From the NCBI GenBank assembly GCA_947625235.1, contig CANQNP010000005.1:1-50012 (forward strand): a stretch of DNA of 50,012 nucleotides, written 5' to 3'. Positions 18,131 to 26,918 of this stretch are shown here, in pieces; the first letter of the stretch is position 1; the number at the start of each line of letters is the position of its first letter. The notes beneath the pieces were generated by a model that worked only from the letters and a program-made list of their open reading frames with translations, ran no database searches and had not been told where the DNA came from. The stretch is from an uncultured Atopobiaceae bacterium. Its GTDB lineage: Bacteria; Actinomycetota; Coriobacteriia; Coriobacteriales; Atopobiaceae. The translations under genes were made by a program, and so were the position numbers.

Positions 18131-18158
18131 ACGATACCGCCGAACCCCGACGAGAATT
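18131..18158 (-). promoter_or_regulatory. Putative nucleotidase promoter of the TTCTCGT-N13-TANNNT class
   Basis: On the minus strand AATTCTCGT, 13 bases, then TATCGT, 64 bases before the start codon. The bases upstream (GTGCG) also match those at dnaE. The leader would carry a GCCGCCC/GGGCGGC hairpin (18102-18119). Confidence 0.45.
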
Positions 18159-18264
18159 GCGCACATTCGCGACCGTCTCGCCCATGGCGCGAGAGTCCGC
18201 ATCCATGCTTATAAAGGGAGGGATCCACCCATAGATCCTTGTCGCAACAAACGGAGAGCCAAAA

Positions 18265-18325
18265 GACGAGCAAAAGGCCAGCGAGGCGCTCTGTGGTGCC
18301 CCAGAGTGGCGCAGCGTCGGCTACG
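18265..18325 (-). repeat. Intergenic palindromic repeat, copy A (possible terminator)
   Basis: It shares GACGAGCAAAA..CC.GCGAGGCGCTCTG.GGTGCCC with copy B at 47567-47640. On the minus strand it forms CTCTG/CAGAG followed by CGCCTCGCTGGCCTTTTGCTCG, directly after the exporter stop, so it may end that transcript. Confidence 0.6.
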
Positions 18326-19322
18326 CGAAGGCGAAGCCTGAAGCGAGCACGAGTAAGCCCACCAGCACGCCCACGCCGAAGAGGGTGGCGGTGATGGCGA
18401 GGTTCTGGCCCGCGTGGCGGTTCGCGCGGAAGAGCACGAGGAGGGCCACGCCGGTGCCCGAGAGGAGGCCCGCGATGAGGGCGCTCGAGGCGAGCGTGCC
18501 CTCGAGGAAGAGCTCGGAGATGATCACGGATCCGCCGCAGTTGGGGATGAGGCCCACGAGCGCGGCGACGAAGATCGCCGAGACGGGGTTTTGCGCGAAG
18601 AAGGCGGCGATCACGTCGTGGCCCACCGCCTCGAGCACGAGGTCGATGCCCCAGGTGACGAGGAAGATGAAGATCGTCACCTTCACCGTGTGGTAGAGCG
18701 CCGAAGTCACGATCACCCGAAGCGCCGAGCCGTGGCCGTGCGCGTGGTCGTGCGAATGCGCGTGGTCGTGCCCATGCGCCGACGCGTGGTCGTGCGCGGG
18801 CGCCCCGTCCTCGCGCTCTTCGTAGCAGCGCGCCTCGCACTCCCCCTCCTCGCAGTCCGCGCAATGGCAGCCCTCGCGCTCGCAGAAATCGCGGATCGCG
18901 GGCTTCTCCGGATGCCCGAACCACACGCGCACCGCGAGGTCCACGAGAAAGCCCGCCGCCACCGCCACCACGACCTTCACGAGGAAGATCTCGCCGATGA
19001 GCGAGACGGGCGCCCCCTGCGCCACGAAGACCGGGAGCATCTCGTCGGAGGTGGAGAGCATGACGGCGAGGAGGGTGCCCACCGTGACCACGCGCACCGA
19101 GTAGAGCGTGGCCGCCATGGCCGAGAAGCCGCACTGCGGCACGATCCCGAGGAGGGCGCCCACGAAGGGGCCCGCCACGCCGGCGCGCCGGATGAGGCGC
19201 TCGGAGGCCCCGAGGCCGGCGTGCTCGATCGCCTCCATGACGAGGTAGGTGGCGAAGAGGAAGGGAACGAGCGCGACGGTGTCGAGCACCGCGTCCCATA
19301 GGCCCTCGAGGAAGGCTCCCAT
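18321..19322 (-). CDS. Putative manganese / heavy-metal exporter (ArsP_2-like 10-TM family)
   Basis: 333 residues, integral membrane. Two similar halves each start with a long hydrophobic segment and contain a VPQCGFS / IPNCGGS motif (GALLGIVPQCGFSAMA and GLIPNCGGSVIIS), typical of the putative 10-TM metal exporter family. The central cytoplasmic loop has a cysteine-rich cluster (CEREGCHCADCEEGECEARC) and a long His-Asp-rich run, probably metal-binding. The start at 19322 overlaps the truA stop by one base (TGATG), so it is translationally coupled to truA. The metal is not determined: manganese is the usual annotation, arsenic or another metal is possible. Confidence 0.78.
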   Translation of the reverse strand: MGAFLEGLWDAVLDTVALVPFLFATYLVMEAIEHAGLGASERLIRRAGVAGPFVGALLGIVPQCGFSAMAATLYSVRVVTVGTLLAVMLSTSDEMLPVFVAQGAPVSLIGEIFLVKVVVAVAAGFLVDLAVRVWFGHPEKPAIRDFCEREGCHCADCEEGECEARCYEEREDGAPAHDHASAHGHDHAHSHDHAHGHGSALRVIVTSALYHTVKVTIFIFLVTWGIDLVLEAVGHDVIAAFFAQNPVSAIFVAALVGLIPNCGGSVIISELFLEGTLASSALIAGLLSGTGVALLVLFRANRHAGQNLAITATLFGVGVLVGLLVLASGFAFA

Positions 19323-20158
19323 CACGCGCGCTCCCATGGCTCGAGGAGCCCCGGCTCGTAGCGCACTACTTGGAAGGTGAGGCCCTTGGCGGGCGCCGTG
19401 GGGCCGGCGGCGCGCCGATCGCGCGCGGCGAGCACCTCGGCAAGCCACTCCGGCTCGCGTGCGCCCTCGCCTATGAGCGCGAGCGACCCCACGATCGTGC
19501 GCACCATCGTGTGGAGGAACGAGCTCGCCGCGATGTCGATGGTGATCACGCGCTCACCCATCTCGTGCCGGCGCTGCACGCGCACCGCGTGCACGTTTCG
19601 CATCGTGGGCTTTCCCTCGGCCGAGGAGGCGCGGCAAAAGCTCTTGAAGTCCCGCTCGCCGAGGAGCGCGGGCGCCGCGGCGGCCATCGCCTCCACGTCG
19701 AGCGACTGCGGATGCCACCAGGCGAAGTCGTAGAGGAGCGCGGGCGACGCGCCCTCGCAGATGCGATAGCGGTAGCGTCGCTCGCGCGCGTCGAAGCGCG
19801 CGGAGAAGCCGGACGGCGCCGCGCGCACCTCGCGCACCGCGAGGTCATCGGACGTGAGGGCGCCGAGCGCCACGAGGATGCGATGCGCGGAGAGGCCCTC
19901 GCGCTCCTCGGAGGTCACGGGCACGCTCACCACCTGCCCGATGGCGTGCACGCCGGCATCGGTGCGCCCCGCGCACGTGAGCGAGACCGGGCGGCGAAGG
20001 AACGTCTCGAGCGCGCGCCTGAGCTCGCCCGCCACGGTGCGCTGGCCCTCTTGCTCGGCAAAGCCCGAGAAGCCCGCGCCGCGGTAGCCGAGCGTGAGCA
20101 CGAGCGTGGCGTCGAGCGTCTCGCGCGCTATGTTCCGCACCTCATCCATCGCATCCAC
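19322..20158 (-). CDS. truA: tRNA pseudouridine(38-40) synthase
   Basis: 278 residues. It isomerises uridines 38-40 in the anticodon arm. LTLGYRGAGFSGFAEQ opens the domain, AGRTDAGVHAIGQV holds the catalytic Asp, and RYRYRI and SFLHTMVRTIVG follow. A GTG at 20158 is preferred because GAGGGG lies about 6 bases before it. The ATG at 20149 gives the same protein three residues shorter. It follows the rplQ terminator, so it is probably read through or has its own weak promoter. Confidence 0.93.
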   Translation of the reverse strand: MDAMDEVRNIARETLDATLVLTLGYRGAGFSGFAEQEGQRTVAGELRRALETFLRRPVSLTCAGRTDAGVHAIGQVVSVPVTSEEREGLSAHRILVALGALTSDDLAVREVRAAPSGFSARFDARERRYRYRICEGASPALLYDFAWWHPQSLDVEAMAAAAPALLGERDFKSFCRASSAEGKPTMRNVHAVRVQRRHEMGERVITIDIAASSFLHTMVRTIVGSLALIGEGAREPEWLAEVLAARDRRAAGPTAPAKGLTFQVVRYEPGLLEPWERA

Positions 20159-20193
20159 GATACCCCTCTGCCATGCGCCTCCCGAATGGGAAA

Positions 20194-20223
20194 GCCGCCC
20201 CATGGCGCGTGCCACGGGGCGGC
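20194..20223 (-). terminator. Terminator at the end of the ribosomal super-operon
   Basis: GCCGCCCC-A-TGGC pairs with GCCA-C-GGGGCGGC over 12 pairs with one mismatch, loop GCGT. On the minus strand it ends in GGCTTTCCC just after rplQ. Confidence 0.75.
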
Positions 20224-20249
20224 CTTGCGTGCTCGGAATGCGGAGAGGG

Positions 20250-20807
20250 CTACTCCTCGGGCTCCGCGGCGGCGTCGGTCACGGCACCGGTGGCGTCGGC
20301 CACGTCCTCGGGGATGGCGGCGACGTCGCCTTCGGCCATCTCCTCGGCGGCCTCGGCCTCGGCCTCCTCGACCTTCTCCGGCTCCTTCACCGAACCCACC
20401 TTCGTGGGCACGGTCGGGCTCATGGCATCGGCCTTGGGCATCACGGGGTCGGTCACGATCTCGATGAGCGCGACCTCGGCGTTATCTCCCTTGCGGGGGC
20501 CGAGCTTCATGATGCGCGTGTAGCCGCCATCGCGTCCGTCCCAGAGGCCCTGCTTGGCCTTCTCGAACGTCTCGCGCACGAGCTCCTTGTCGCCCACCTC
20601 GGCGATGGCGAGACGGCGCGCGTGGAGGTCGCCGCGCTTGGCCCAGGTGATCACGCGGTCCACGTCGCCGCGGATGGCCTTGGCGCGCGGGAGGGTGGTC
20701 TTGATGCGGTCGTGCTCGAGGATCGAGCGCAGGAGGTTGCGCTTCATGGCGCGCGTGTGCGACGGGCTCGATCCCAGCTTCATACCGTGGTTCTTGGCGT
20801 GTCTCAT
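20250..20807 (-). CDS. rplQ: 50S ribosomal protein L17 with long acidic C-terminal tail
   Basis: 185 residues; L17 is usually about 120-130 or up to about 190 in actinobacteria. The core opens with MRHAKNHGMKLGSSPSHTRAM and contains LLRSILEHDRIKTTLPRAKA. After about residue 128 the chain becomes a Glu/Ala/Pro-rich low-complexity tail, likely disordered on the ribosome surface. Last gene of the alpha group, 6 bases after rpoA, with a terminator downstream. Confidence 0.96.
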   Translation of the reverse strand: MRHAKNHGMKLGSSPSHTRAMKRNLLRSILEHDRIKTTLPRAKAIRGDVDRVITWAKRGDLHARRLAIAEVGDKELVRETFEKAKQGLWDGRDGGYTRIMKLGPRKGDNAEVALIEIVTDPVMPKADAMSPTVPTKVGSVKEPEKVEEAEAEAAEEMAEGDVAAIPEDVADATGAVTDAAAEPEE

Positions 20808-20813
20808 AGTGTG

Positions 20814-21755
20814 CTACTCCTTGAGGGAAAGGCCCATCGATTCGAGCTTGTCCTTGACTTCCTCCACCGACTTGACCCCGAAGTTGCGGATGTTCATGAG
20901 GTCGTTCTCGGAGAGGTCCACCAGTTGGCGCACGTAGTCGATGTTCGCGCGCTTCAGGCAGTTGTAGGAGCGCTGGGAGAGGTCCAGCGCCTCGATGGGC
21001 CTATCGAGGTCCGTCGATTCCTCCGTGGTGCCCGTGGTGAAGATGGAGGAATCAACCTCCACCTCCGGCTCCTCGGAGAGGTCCATGAAGGCCTTCATGT
21101 GCTGGTCGATGATGTTGGCGCTCTCCACCACGGCCTCCTCCGGCGTGATGGCGCCGTTGGTCTCCACCTCGAGCACGAGGCGGTCGTAGTCGGTGCGCTG
21201 GCCCACTCGGCAGGGCTCCACGTACTTCGCGCAGCGACGCACGGGGCTGTAGAGCGAATCGACGCGGATGAGGCCGATGGGGTCGCCATCCTGCTCGTTG
21301 TCCTCGCCGCTCACATAGCCGCGACCGGTGGAGATGGAGAGCGTCATGGCGAGGTGCGCGCCCTCGCCGAGGTGGCAGAGCACGAGCTCGGGGTTCACGA
21401 GCTCGAAGCCGGCCGGGAGGTCGAGATCGGCGGCGGTGAGGGTCATGGGGCCGTCGGCCACCACGGAAGCCTCGCCCACCTCGATGGAGCTCACGGCCTT
21501 GAAGACGAGTTTCTTCACGTTCAAGACGATGTCGGTGACGTCCTCGTAGACGCCCTCCACCACGGAGAACTCGTGCTGGACGCCTTCGATCTGGATGGCG
21601 TCGACCGCCACGCCCGCAAGCGAGGAGAGCAGCACTCGGCGCATGGAGTTGCCGAGCGTGTCGCCGTAGCCGCGCTCGAGGGGCTCGACGGAGATGCGGG
21701 CGATGGTGGGAGTGACTTCCTTCACCGACACGCGGGGTCGAATGAATTCGGACAT
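20814..21755 (-). CDS. rpoA: DNA-directed RNA polymerase subunit alpha
   Basis: 313 residues. The N-terminal domain (RISVEPLERGYGDTLGNSMRRVLLSS) drives dimerisation and beta/beta' assembly. A flexible acidic linker leads to the alpha-CTD (about 250-310: LDLSQRSYNCLKRANIDYV..., NIRNFGVKSVEEVKDKL), which contacts UP elements and activators. The ATG at 21755 is preferred over a TTG two codons upstream. Compare the very similar extra domain at the end of RpoC (39432-39605). Confidence 0.98.
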   Translation of the reverse strand: MSEFIRPRVSVKEVTPTIARISVEPLERGYGDTLGNSMRRVLLSSLAGVAVDAIQIEGVQHEFSVVEGVYEDVTDIVLNVKKLVFKAVSSIEVGEASVVADGPMTLTAADLDLPAGFELVNPELVLCHLGEGAHLAMTLSISTGRGYVSGEDNEQDGDPIGLIRVDSLYSPVRRCAKYVEPCRVGQRTDYDRLVLEVETNGAITPEEAVVESANIIDQHMKAFMDLSEEPEVEVDSSIFTTGTTEESTDLDRPIEALDLSQRSYNCLKRANIDYVRQLVDLSENDLMNIRNFGVKSVEEVKDKLESMGLSLKE

Positions 21756-21779
21756 GGGCAACCTTCCCGTCTCGACCGG

Positions 21780-22376
21780 TTACTTCGAGTAGAGCTCGAC
21801 GATGAGCTGCGCGTCGATATCGAGGTCAATCTGGTCGCGTACGGGAATCTGGAGCACCTGCCCCGAGAGCTTCTCGATGTCCACCTCGAGCCATGCGGGG
21901 ACGGCCATCGACTGCGAGGCGATGATGGCCTCCTTGATGGGCAGAAGGTCGCGGTACTTCTCCGCGACGGCCACCACGTCACCGGCCTTCACGCGAAAAG
22001 ACGGAATGTCGACGCGCTTGCCGTTCACGGTGATGTGGCCGTGGCGCACGGTCTGGCGCGCCTCCTTGCGGGTGCGCGCGAAGCCGAGGCGGAAGACCAC
22101 GTTGTCGAGGCGGGTCTCGAGGATCGACATCAGGATGTCGCCCGTGATGCCCTCGTACTTCAGGGCGAGGTCGTAGTAGCTGCGGAACTGCTTCTCGAGC
22201 ACGCCGTAGATGAACTTCGCCTTCTGCTTCTCGCGAAGCTGGCGGCCGTACTCGGATTCCTGGCGGCGCTGGCGGCGGGAGGGCTGGCGGTTGGACTGCT
22301 TGTTGTAGCCCATGACCTGCGGCTCGATGCCCAGCTGGCGGCAGCGTTTAAGGACGGGCGTCCTATCAATTGCCAT
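21780..22376 (-). CDS. rpsD: 30S ribosomal protein S4
   Basis: 198 residues. A primary 16S-binding assembly protein, often an autoregulator of the alpha operon. The N-terminus lacks the Cys zinc motif except a single Cys (LKRCRQLG), so it is the zinc-free form. The S4 RNA-binding fold is clear (RLDNVVFRLGFARTRKEARQTVRHGHITVNG). Confidence 0.97.
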   Translation of the reverse strand: MAIDRTPVLKRCRQLGIEPQVMGYNKQSNRQPSRRQRRQESEYGRQLREKQKAKFIYGVLEKQFRSYYDLALKYEGITGDILMSILETRLDNVVFRLGFARTRKEARQTVRHGHITVNGKRVDIPSFRVKAGDVVAVAEKYRDLLPIKEAIIASQSMAVPAWLEVDIEKLSGQVLQIPVRDQIDLDIDAQLIVELYSK

Positions 22377-22394
22377 GGGGATCTCCTTGGGATG

Positions 22395-22796
22395 CTAGAC
22401 GCGACGACGCTTGCACGGACGGCAACCGTTGTGCGCGATGGGGGTCTTGTCCTGGACGCTCGACACCTCGAGGCCGGCGGCCTGCAGCGAGCGAATGGCC
22501 GTCTCGCGGCCGGACCCTGGCCCGCGCACGAAGACGGCGACCTTCTTCATCCCGTGCTCCATGGCGGTGCGGGCGCAGGCCTCAGCGGCCATCTGCGCCG
22601 CGAACGGGGTCGACTTGCGCGAGCCCTTGAAGCCCACGGTGCCCGCCGACTGCCAGGCGATGACGTTTCCCTGGGGGTCGGTGATGGAGATGATCGTGTT
22701 GTTGAACGAGCTCTTGATGTGGGCCTGGCCCACGACGATGTTCTTGCGGTCGGCGCGGCGGATGCGCGTCTGCTGCGTACGCTTGCGTGATGGCAT
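22395..22796 (-). CDS. rpsK: 30S ribosomal protein S11
   Basis: 133 residues. It forms part of the 30S platform near the mRNA exit. [34 protein letters not shown] and RGPGSGRE are canonical. The C-terminus reads [12 protein letters not shown], where nearly all bacteria have CRPPKRRRV, so one proline is replaced by cysteine. It lies 3 bases downstream of rpsM. Confidence 0.97.
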   Translation of the reverse strand: MPSRKRTQQTRIRRADRKNIVVGQAHIKSSFNNTIISITDPQGNVIAWQSAGTVGFKGSRKSTPFAAQMAAEACARTAMEHGMKKVAVFVRGPGSGRETAIRSLQAAGLEVSSVQDKTPIAHNGCRPCKRRRV

Positions 22797-22799
22797 GGG

Positions 22800-23171
22800 C
22801 TAGCCCCTCTTCTTCGCGCCGATTTGACGCCTCTTGCCCTTGCGGGTGCGGGCGTTGGTGTGGGTGCGCTGGCCGCGCACGGGGAGCCCGCGACGATGGC
22901 GCAGGCCGCGATAGCACCCGATGGCCATGAGGCGATCGATGTTGGTGCGGGTGTCGCGGCGAAGGTCGCCCTCGACGGTGAGGTTCTGATCGATGTAATC
23001 GCGGATGCGGCTGGTCTCGTCCTCGGTGAGGGCGCTGACCTTGGTGGCAGGATCGACGCCGGTGGCCTCGCAGATCTTGGAGGCGGTCGTGCGTCCGATG
23101 CCGAAGATGTAGGTGAGGCCGATGTCGACGCGCTTCTCGCGTGGCAGGTCTACGCCGGAGATACGTGGCAC
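22800..23171 (-). CDS. rpsM: 30S ribosomal protein S13
   Basis: 123 residues; contacts the 50S head bridge and the P-site t[27 protein letters not shown] and [14 protein letters not shown] are canonical. The GTG start at 23171 (VPRISGV) is chosen because GAGGAG lies 8 bases upstream and the family begins here; upstream in-frame sequence overlaps rpmJ. Confidence 0.97.
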   Translation of the reverse strand: MPRISGVDLPREKRVDIGLTYIFGIGRTTASKICEATGVDPATKVSALTEDETSRIRDYIDQNLTVEGDLRRDTRTNIDRLMAIGCYRGLRHRRGLPVRGQRTHTNARTRKGKRRQIGAKKRG

Positions 23172-23187
23172 TTTACGAGGCTCCTCT

Positions 23188-23301
23188 CTAGCCTTGGCGC
23201 TGCTTGTGGCGCGGGTTCTCGCAAATGACATAGACCCTGCCGTGACGGCGAATGATCTTGCATTTGTCGCACATCTTCTTGACCGAAGGGCGAACCTTCA
23301 T
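23188..23301 (-). CDS. rpmJ: 50S ribosomal protein L36 (zinc-binding form)
   Basis: 37 residues. [21 protein letters not shown]...[11 protein letters not shown], with the C-x2-C...C...H zinc ligands of the C+ type. Located 16 bases before rpsM; start ATG at 23301. The usual infA-rpmJ-rpsM order is kept. Confidence 0.96.
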   Translation of the reverse strand: MKVRPSVKKMCDKCKIIRRHGRVYVICENPRHKQRQG

Positions 23302-23418
23302 GGTGTGCTCCTTAGAAAACCGTGGCTTCGCTTGCTATGAAAACGCCCAGCCGCAGGCGTGGATGGTCGTGCTCGGATGGAACGGGCAGTGCTGGTGGTG
23401 CGGGGAGTGCGGTGCGCG

Positions 23419-23637
23419 CTACTTGTAGCGATACGTGATGCGTCCGCGGGTGAGGTCGTAGGGCGATATCTCCACGACCACGCGATCGCCCGGGAGGATG
23501 CGGATGTAGTTCATGCGGATCTTCCCGGAGATGGTGCAGAGAATCGTGCGGCCGTTCTCCAGCTCGACGTTGAACATGGCGTTGGGGAGCGGTTCCCTCA
23601 CCGTACCCTCGAGCTCGATGGCGTCCTGCTTGCTCAC
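23419..23637 (-). CDS. infA: Translation initiation factor IF-1
   Basis: 72 residues, exactly family length, S1-like OB fold. [22 protein letters not shown] and [23 protein letters not shown] are diagnostic. It occupies the A site during initiation. Lies between map and rpmJ; the 117 bases down to rpmJ show nothing else. Confidence 0.98.
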   Translation of the reverse strand: MSKQDAIELEGTVREPLPNAMFNVELENGRTILCTISGKIRMNYIRILPGDRVVVEISPYDLTRGRITYRYK

Positions 23638-23731
23638 GAAACCCCTTTCAAGCGTCCAGCGCGCAATCCTCTATGCTAGTGGTTGCGCGTCCTTTTTGCC
23701 ATGGCGAGCGCGAAGGACCCAGAAGGGCTCC

Positions 23732-24523
23732 TCATGCGGGCACGCCGCCTTCCATGGCGCACCACGGTCCCTCGTCATCGGTGGTGAGGATGACGGGGCC
23801 ATCGTTCGTGATGGCGATCGTGTTCTCGTAGTGAGCCGCGCACGAGCGGTCTTTCGTGACCACCGTCCAGCGGTTCGGCATCGTCTCGTTCTTCGGGCTG
23901 CCGCGCGTGATCATCGGCTCGATGGCGATGACCATGCCCGCCTGGAGGCGCGTGCCGCGGCCGCGGCGCCCGTAGTTCGGCACGTTTGGCTCCTCGTGCA
24001 TCACGTGGCCCACGCCGTGGCCTACGTACTCGCGCACGATTCCGAAGCCGTGGCGCTCGGCGTACTCCTGCACGGCGGCGCCGAGGTCGCCGAGGTGGTT
24101 GCCGGGCACCGCGAGGTCGATCGCGCGCTTCAGGCAATCGCGCGTCACCTCGCAGAGCTCGCGATCCACGGGATCGGGCTCTCCGCAGTAGAACGTCCAG
24201 GCGTTGTCGCCCACCCAACCGTCAACCACGGCGCCGGTGTCGATGGAGACGATGTCACCCTCCTTGAGGACGGTCTCGGTGGAGGGGATGCCGTGGACGA
24301 TCTGCGCGTTCACGGACGAGCAGATGGAGGCCGGGAAGCCGCCGTAGCCCTTGAAGGCGGGGGTGCCGCCGTGGAGGCGGATGATCTGCTCGGCGATGCG
24401 GTCGAGCTCGGCCGTCGTCACCCCGGGGCGGATATGCGCGCCCACCCGCCGAAGCGCCATCTTGGAGAGCGCTCCCGCGGGCTTCATCGCCTCGATTTCC
24501 TCTGGGGTCTTCAGGCGGATCAA
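23732..24523 (-). CDS. map: Methionine aminopeptidase, type I
   Basis: 263 residues. Removes the initiator Met from nascent proteins. The metal ligands of the pita-bread fold are visible: VSIDTGAVVDGWVGDNAWTF (two Asp), VGHGVGHVMHEEP (His), IAIEPM (Glu) and the final HYENTIAIT (Glu). The start is TTG at 24523, overlapping the adk stop as TTGA; the MIRLKTPEEIEAM start matches the family, so the unusual codon is accepted. Confidence 0.97.
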   Translation of the reverse strand: MIRLKTPEEIEAMKPAGALSKMALRRVGAHIRPGVTTAELDRIAEQIIRLHGGTPAFKGYGGFPASICSSVNAQIVHGIPSTETVLKEGDIVSIDTGAVVDGWVGDNAWTFYCGEPDPVDRELCEVTRDCLKRAIDLAVPGNHLGDLGAAVQEYAERHGFGIVREYVGHGVGHVMHEEPNVPNYGRRGRGTRLQAGMVIAIEPMITRGSPKNETMPNRWTVVTKDRSCAAHYENTIAITNDGPVILTTDDEGPWCAMEGGVPA

Positions 24524-25146
24524 AGGCCCAAACGCTCCTTCACCTCGGCATAGACGGCGTCGGGATCGCGATCCCCGTCCACCTTCACGAGCAGGCCCTC
24601 GTCCTCGTAGTAGCCGAGGAGGGGTTCAGTGGCCTTCGCGTAGACGTCGAGGCGGTTCTTGATGGTCTCGGGCTTGTCGTCGTCGCGCTGGTACATCTCG
24701 CCACCGCAGCGCGGGCACACGGCGTCGGCGGAGGTGCCGGTGTAGCCGCAGTTCCTGCAGACGCGGCGGTTCGAGAGGCGCTCGATGATCACCTCCGGCT
24801 CCACGTCCACGAGGAGCGCGGCGTCGATCTTCACGCCGAGCTCGGGGAGCGCGGCGTCGAGGGCGCGCGCCTGGTCGAGGTTGCGCGGGAAGCCGTCGAG
24901 GATGAAGCCCTTCTTGGCGTCGGGCTCGGCGAGGCGCTCCTTCACGAGGCCGATCACGAGCTCGTCGGGCACGAGCGCGCCCTTGTCCATGTAGCCCTTG
25001 GCCTCCACGCCGAGCGGCGTGGCGTTCTTCACCGCCGCGCGCAGGAGGTCGCCCGTGGAAATGTGGGCGAAGCCGAACTCCTCGACGAGCTTCTGGGCCT
25101 GGGTGCCCTTGCCGGCTCCCGGGGCTCCGAGCAAGACGATGTTCAT
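24520..25146 (-). CDS. adk: Adenylate kinase (zinc-lid form)
   Basis: 208 residues. ATP + AMP to 2 ADP. The P-loop GAPGAGKGTQA, GFPRNLDQA and a four-cysteine LID (CRNCGYTGTSADAVCPRCGG) are present; the LID likely binds zinc as in Gram-positive enzymes. Sits between secY and map as in most spc operons. Confidence 0.98.
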   Translation of the reverse strand: MNIVLLGAPGAGKGTQAQKLVEEFGFAHISTGDLLRAAVKNATPLGVEAKGYMDKGALVPDELVIGLVKERLAEPDAKKGFILDGFPRNLDQARALDAALPELGVKIDAALLVDVEPEVIIERLSNRRVCRNCGYTGTSADAVCPRCGGEMYQRDDDKPETIKNRLDVYAKATEPLLGYYEDEGLLVKVDGDRDPDAVYAEVKERLGL

Positions 25147-25182
25147 GGGCGCTCCCTTCGAGCGAAGCCGGTGCGGGCGGGG

Positions 25183-26472
25183 CTAGCGGATGAAGAGCCC
25201 GTCGTAGTCGTGGGTCTTCAGCTGGCTCTCGATCTGCGTGAGGGTGTCGAGGGCGACGCCCACCATGATGAGGATCGAGGTGCCACCGAACGCCTGGATG
25301 AGGGCGTTGTTGGTGAAGGTGAAGAGGATCGAGGGCACCACGGCGATGAGCGCGAGGAAGAGCGCGCCTGGCAGCGTGATGTGGCTCAGCGTGTTGCGGA
25401 TGTAGCGCGCGGTGGCGGAGCCCGGGCGCACGCCGGGGATGAAGCCGCCCTGGCGCCTCAGCTGGTCGGCCGTCTCATCGGGGTTGAAGACGATCGTCGT
25501 GTAGAAGTACGCGAAGACGACGATGAGCACCACCGTGAGGATCCAGTTGATCCAGCCGTTGGAGATGGCGTTCGCCGTGGCCTGGATCCACCCCACCGTG
25601 GGGAAGAAGACCGCGATTTGCGCCGGGAAGTAGAGGATGGCGGACGCGAAGATGATGGGGATCACGCCCGCGGTGTTCACCTTGATCGGGAGGTAGGTGG
25701 ACTGGCCGCCCATCACGCGACGTCCCACCACGCGCTTGGCGTATTGGATGGGGATCCTGCGCTGGCCGCGCTCGATGTAGATGATGAGCGGGATGATGAC
25801 GATCGTGATGAGCAGCACCGCGATGGTCATGATGATGCCCGTCACGTCGCTTCCGAGCGAGGAGAGGATCGACGTCGGCAGGCCGCTCATGATGTTGCAG
25901 AAGATGATGAGGCTCATGCCGTTGCCGATGCCGTACTGCGTGATGACCTCGCCGAGCCACATGATGATGATCGCGCCCGCGAGCATCGTCACGACGACGA
26001 TCGTCGAGGTGAGCCAGAGCGGCGCGTCGATGGCCGTGAAGTCGATGCCGTAGGCGTCGCTCTGGAAGAGGAAGAGGTAGCCCACGGAGTTCAGCAGCGC
26101 GAGGCCCACGGTGAGGTAGCGCGTGTACTGCGTGATCTTGCGCTGGCCCGCTTCGCCCTCCTTGGAGAGCGCTTGGAGCGACGGCACCACGCTCTGGAGC
26201 ATCTGGATGATGATCTGCGAGGTGATGTAGGGCATGATGCCGAGGCTGAACACCGACATGCGCGCGAGCGCGCCGCCCGAGAAGAGGTTCAGGAGGGCGA
26301 GCGCGCTTTGGTCGGAGAGCGCCGTCTGGAATTGGTTCAGCATCCCCTCGAAGGGGATGCCGGGGATCGGCACGTAGGCGCCCACGCGATAGAGCAGCAG
26401 GATCGCGAGCGTGATCGCGATCTTCTTGCGCACATCGTGGACTTTGAGCGCCCGGCTGACGGTTTCAAACAC
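25183..26472 (-). CDS. secY: Protein translocase subunit SecY
   Basis: 429 residues, ten membrane segments. Channel of the Sec translocon. The first cytoplasmic stretch (ALKVHDVRKKIAIT) and PGIPFEGM, GIMPYITSQIIIQML, GEAGQRKITQYTRYLT and FNPDETADQLRRQGGFIPGVRPG are canonical. Start codon overlaps the rplO stop by one base. Confidence 0.98.
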   Translation of the reverse strand: MFETVSRALKVHDVRKKIAITLAILLLYRVGAYVPIPGIPFEGMLNQFQTALSDQSALALLNLFSGGALARMSVFSLGIMPYITSQIIIQMLQSVVPSLQALSKEGEAGQRKITQYTRYLTVGLALLNSVGYLFLFQSDAYGIDFTAIDAPLWLTSTIVVVTMLAGAIIIMWLGEVITQYGIGNGMSLIIFCNIMSGLPTSILSSLGSDVTGIIMTIAVLLITIVIIPLIIYIERGQRRIPIQYAKRVVGRRVMGGQSTYLPIKVNTAGVIPIIFASAILYFPAQIAVFFPTVGWIQATANAISNGWINWILTVVLIVVFAYFYTTIVFNPDETADQLRRQGGFIPGVRPGSATARYIRNTLSHITLPGALFLALIAVVPSILFTFTNNALIQAFGGTSILIMVGVALDTLTQIESQLKTHDYDGLFIR

Positions 26473-26912
26473 TACGCAACCTTCCCGCCGGCGGCCTCGA
26501 TCTTGCCCTTGGCCGCGGCCGAGACCTTGGCCACGTCGACGGTGAGCGTCTTCGTGAGCTCGCCGTCGCCGAGGACCTTCACGAGTGTGTTCTCATGCTT
26601 GATGACGCCCTTGGCCACAAGCGCGGCGTTGTCCACGGTGTCGCCGGCCTCGAAGAGGCCCTCGAGGCGTCCCACGTTCACCGGCGCGTACTCCACGCGA
26701 TTGCGGTTGGTGAAGCCGGGGAGCTTGGGGAGGCGCATCGCGAGGGGCATCTGCCCGCCCTCGAAGCCCGAACCCTTGCCGCCGCCGGAGCGCGAGAGCT
26801 GGCCCTTGTAGCCGCGTCCCGCCGTGGTGCCCTGGCCTGAGGAGTTGCCGCGGCCGAGGCGCTTGCGGTTCTTGGTGGCGCCCTTGGCGGGCGCGAGGTC
26901 GTGAAGCTGCAT
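26472..26912 (-). CDS. rplO: 50S ribosomal protein L15
   Basis: 146 residues. Long basic N-terminal extension that threads into 23S rRNA ([21 protein letters not shown]) and the [19 protein letters not shown] core. Ends in an Ala/Lys-rich stretch. Overlaps secY by one base. Confidence 0.97.
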   Translation of the reverse strand: MQLHDLAPAKGATKNRKRLGRGNSSGQGTTAGRGYKGQLSRSGGGKGSGFEGGQMPLAMRLPKLPGFTNRNRVEYAPVNVGRLEGLFEAGDTVDNAALVAKGVIKHENTLVKVLGDGELTKTLTVDVAKVSAAAKGKIEAAGGKVA

Positions 26913-26918
26913 GATGGG

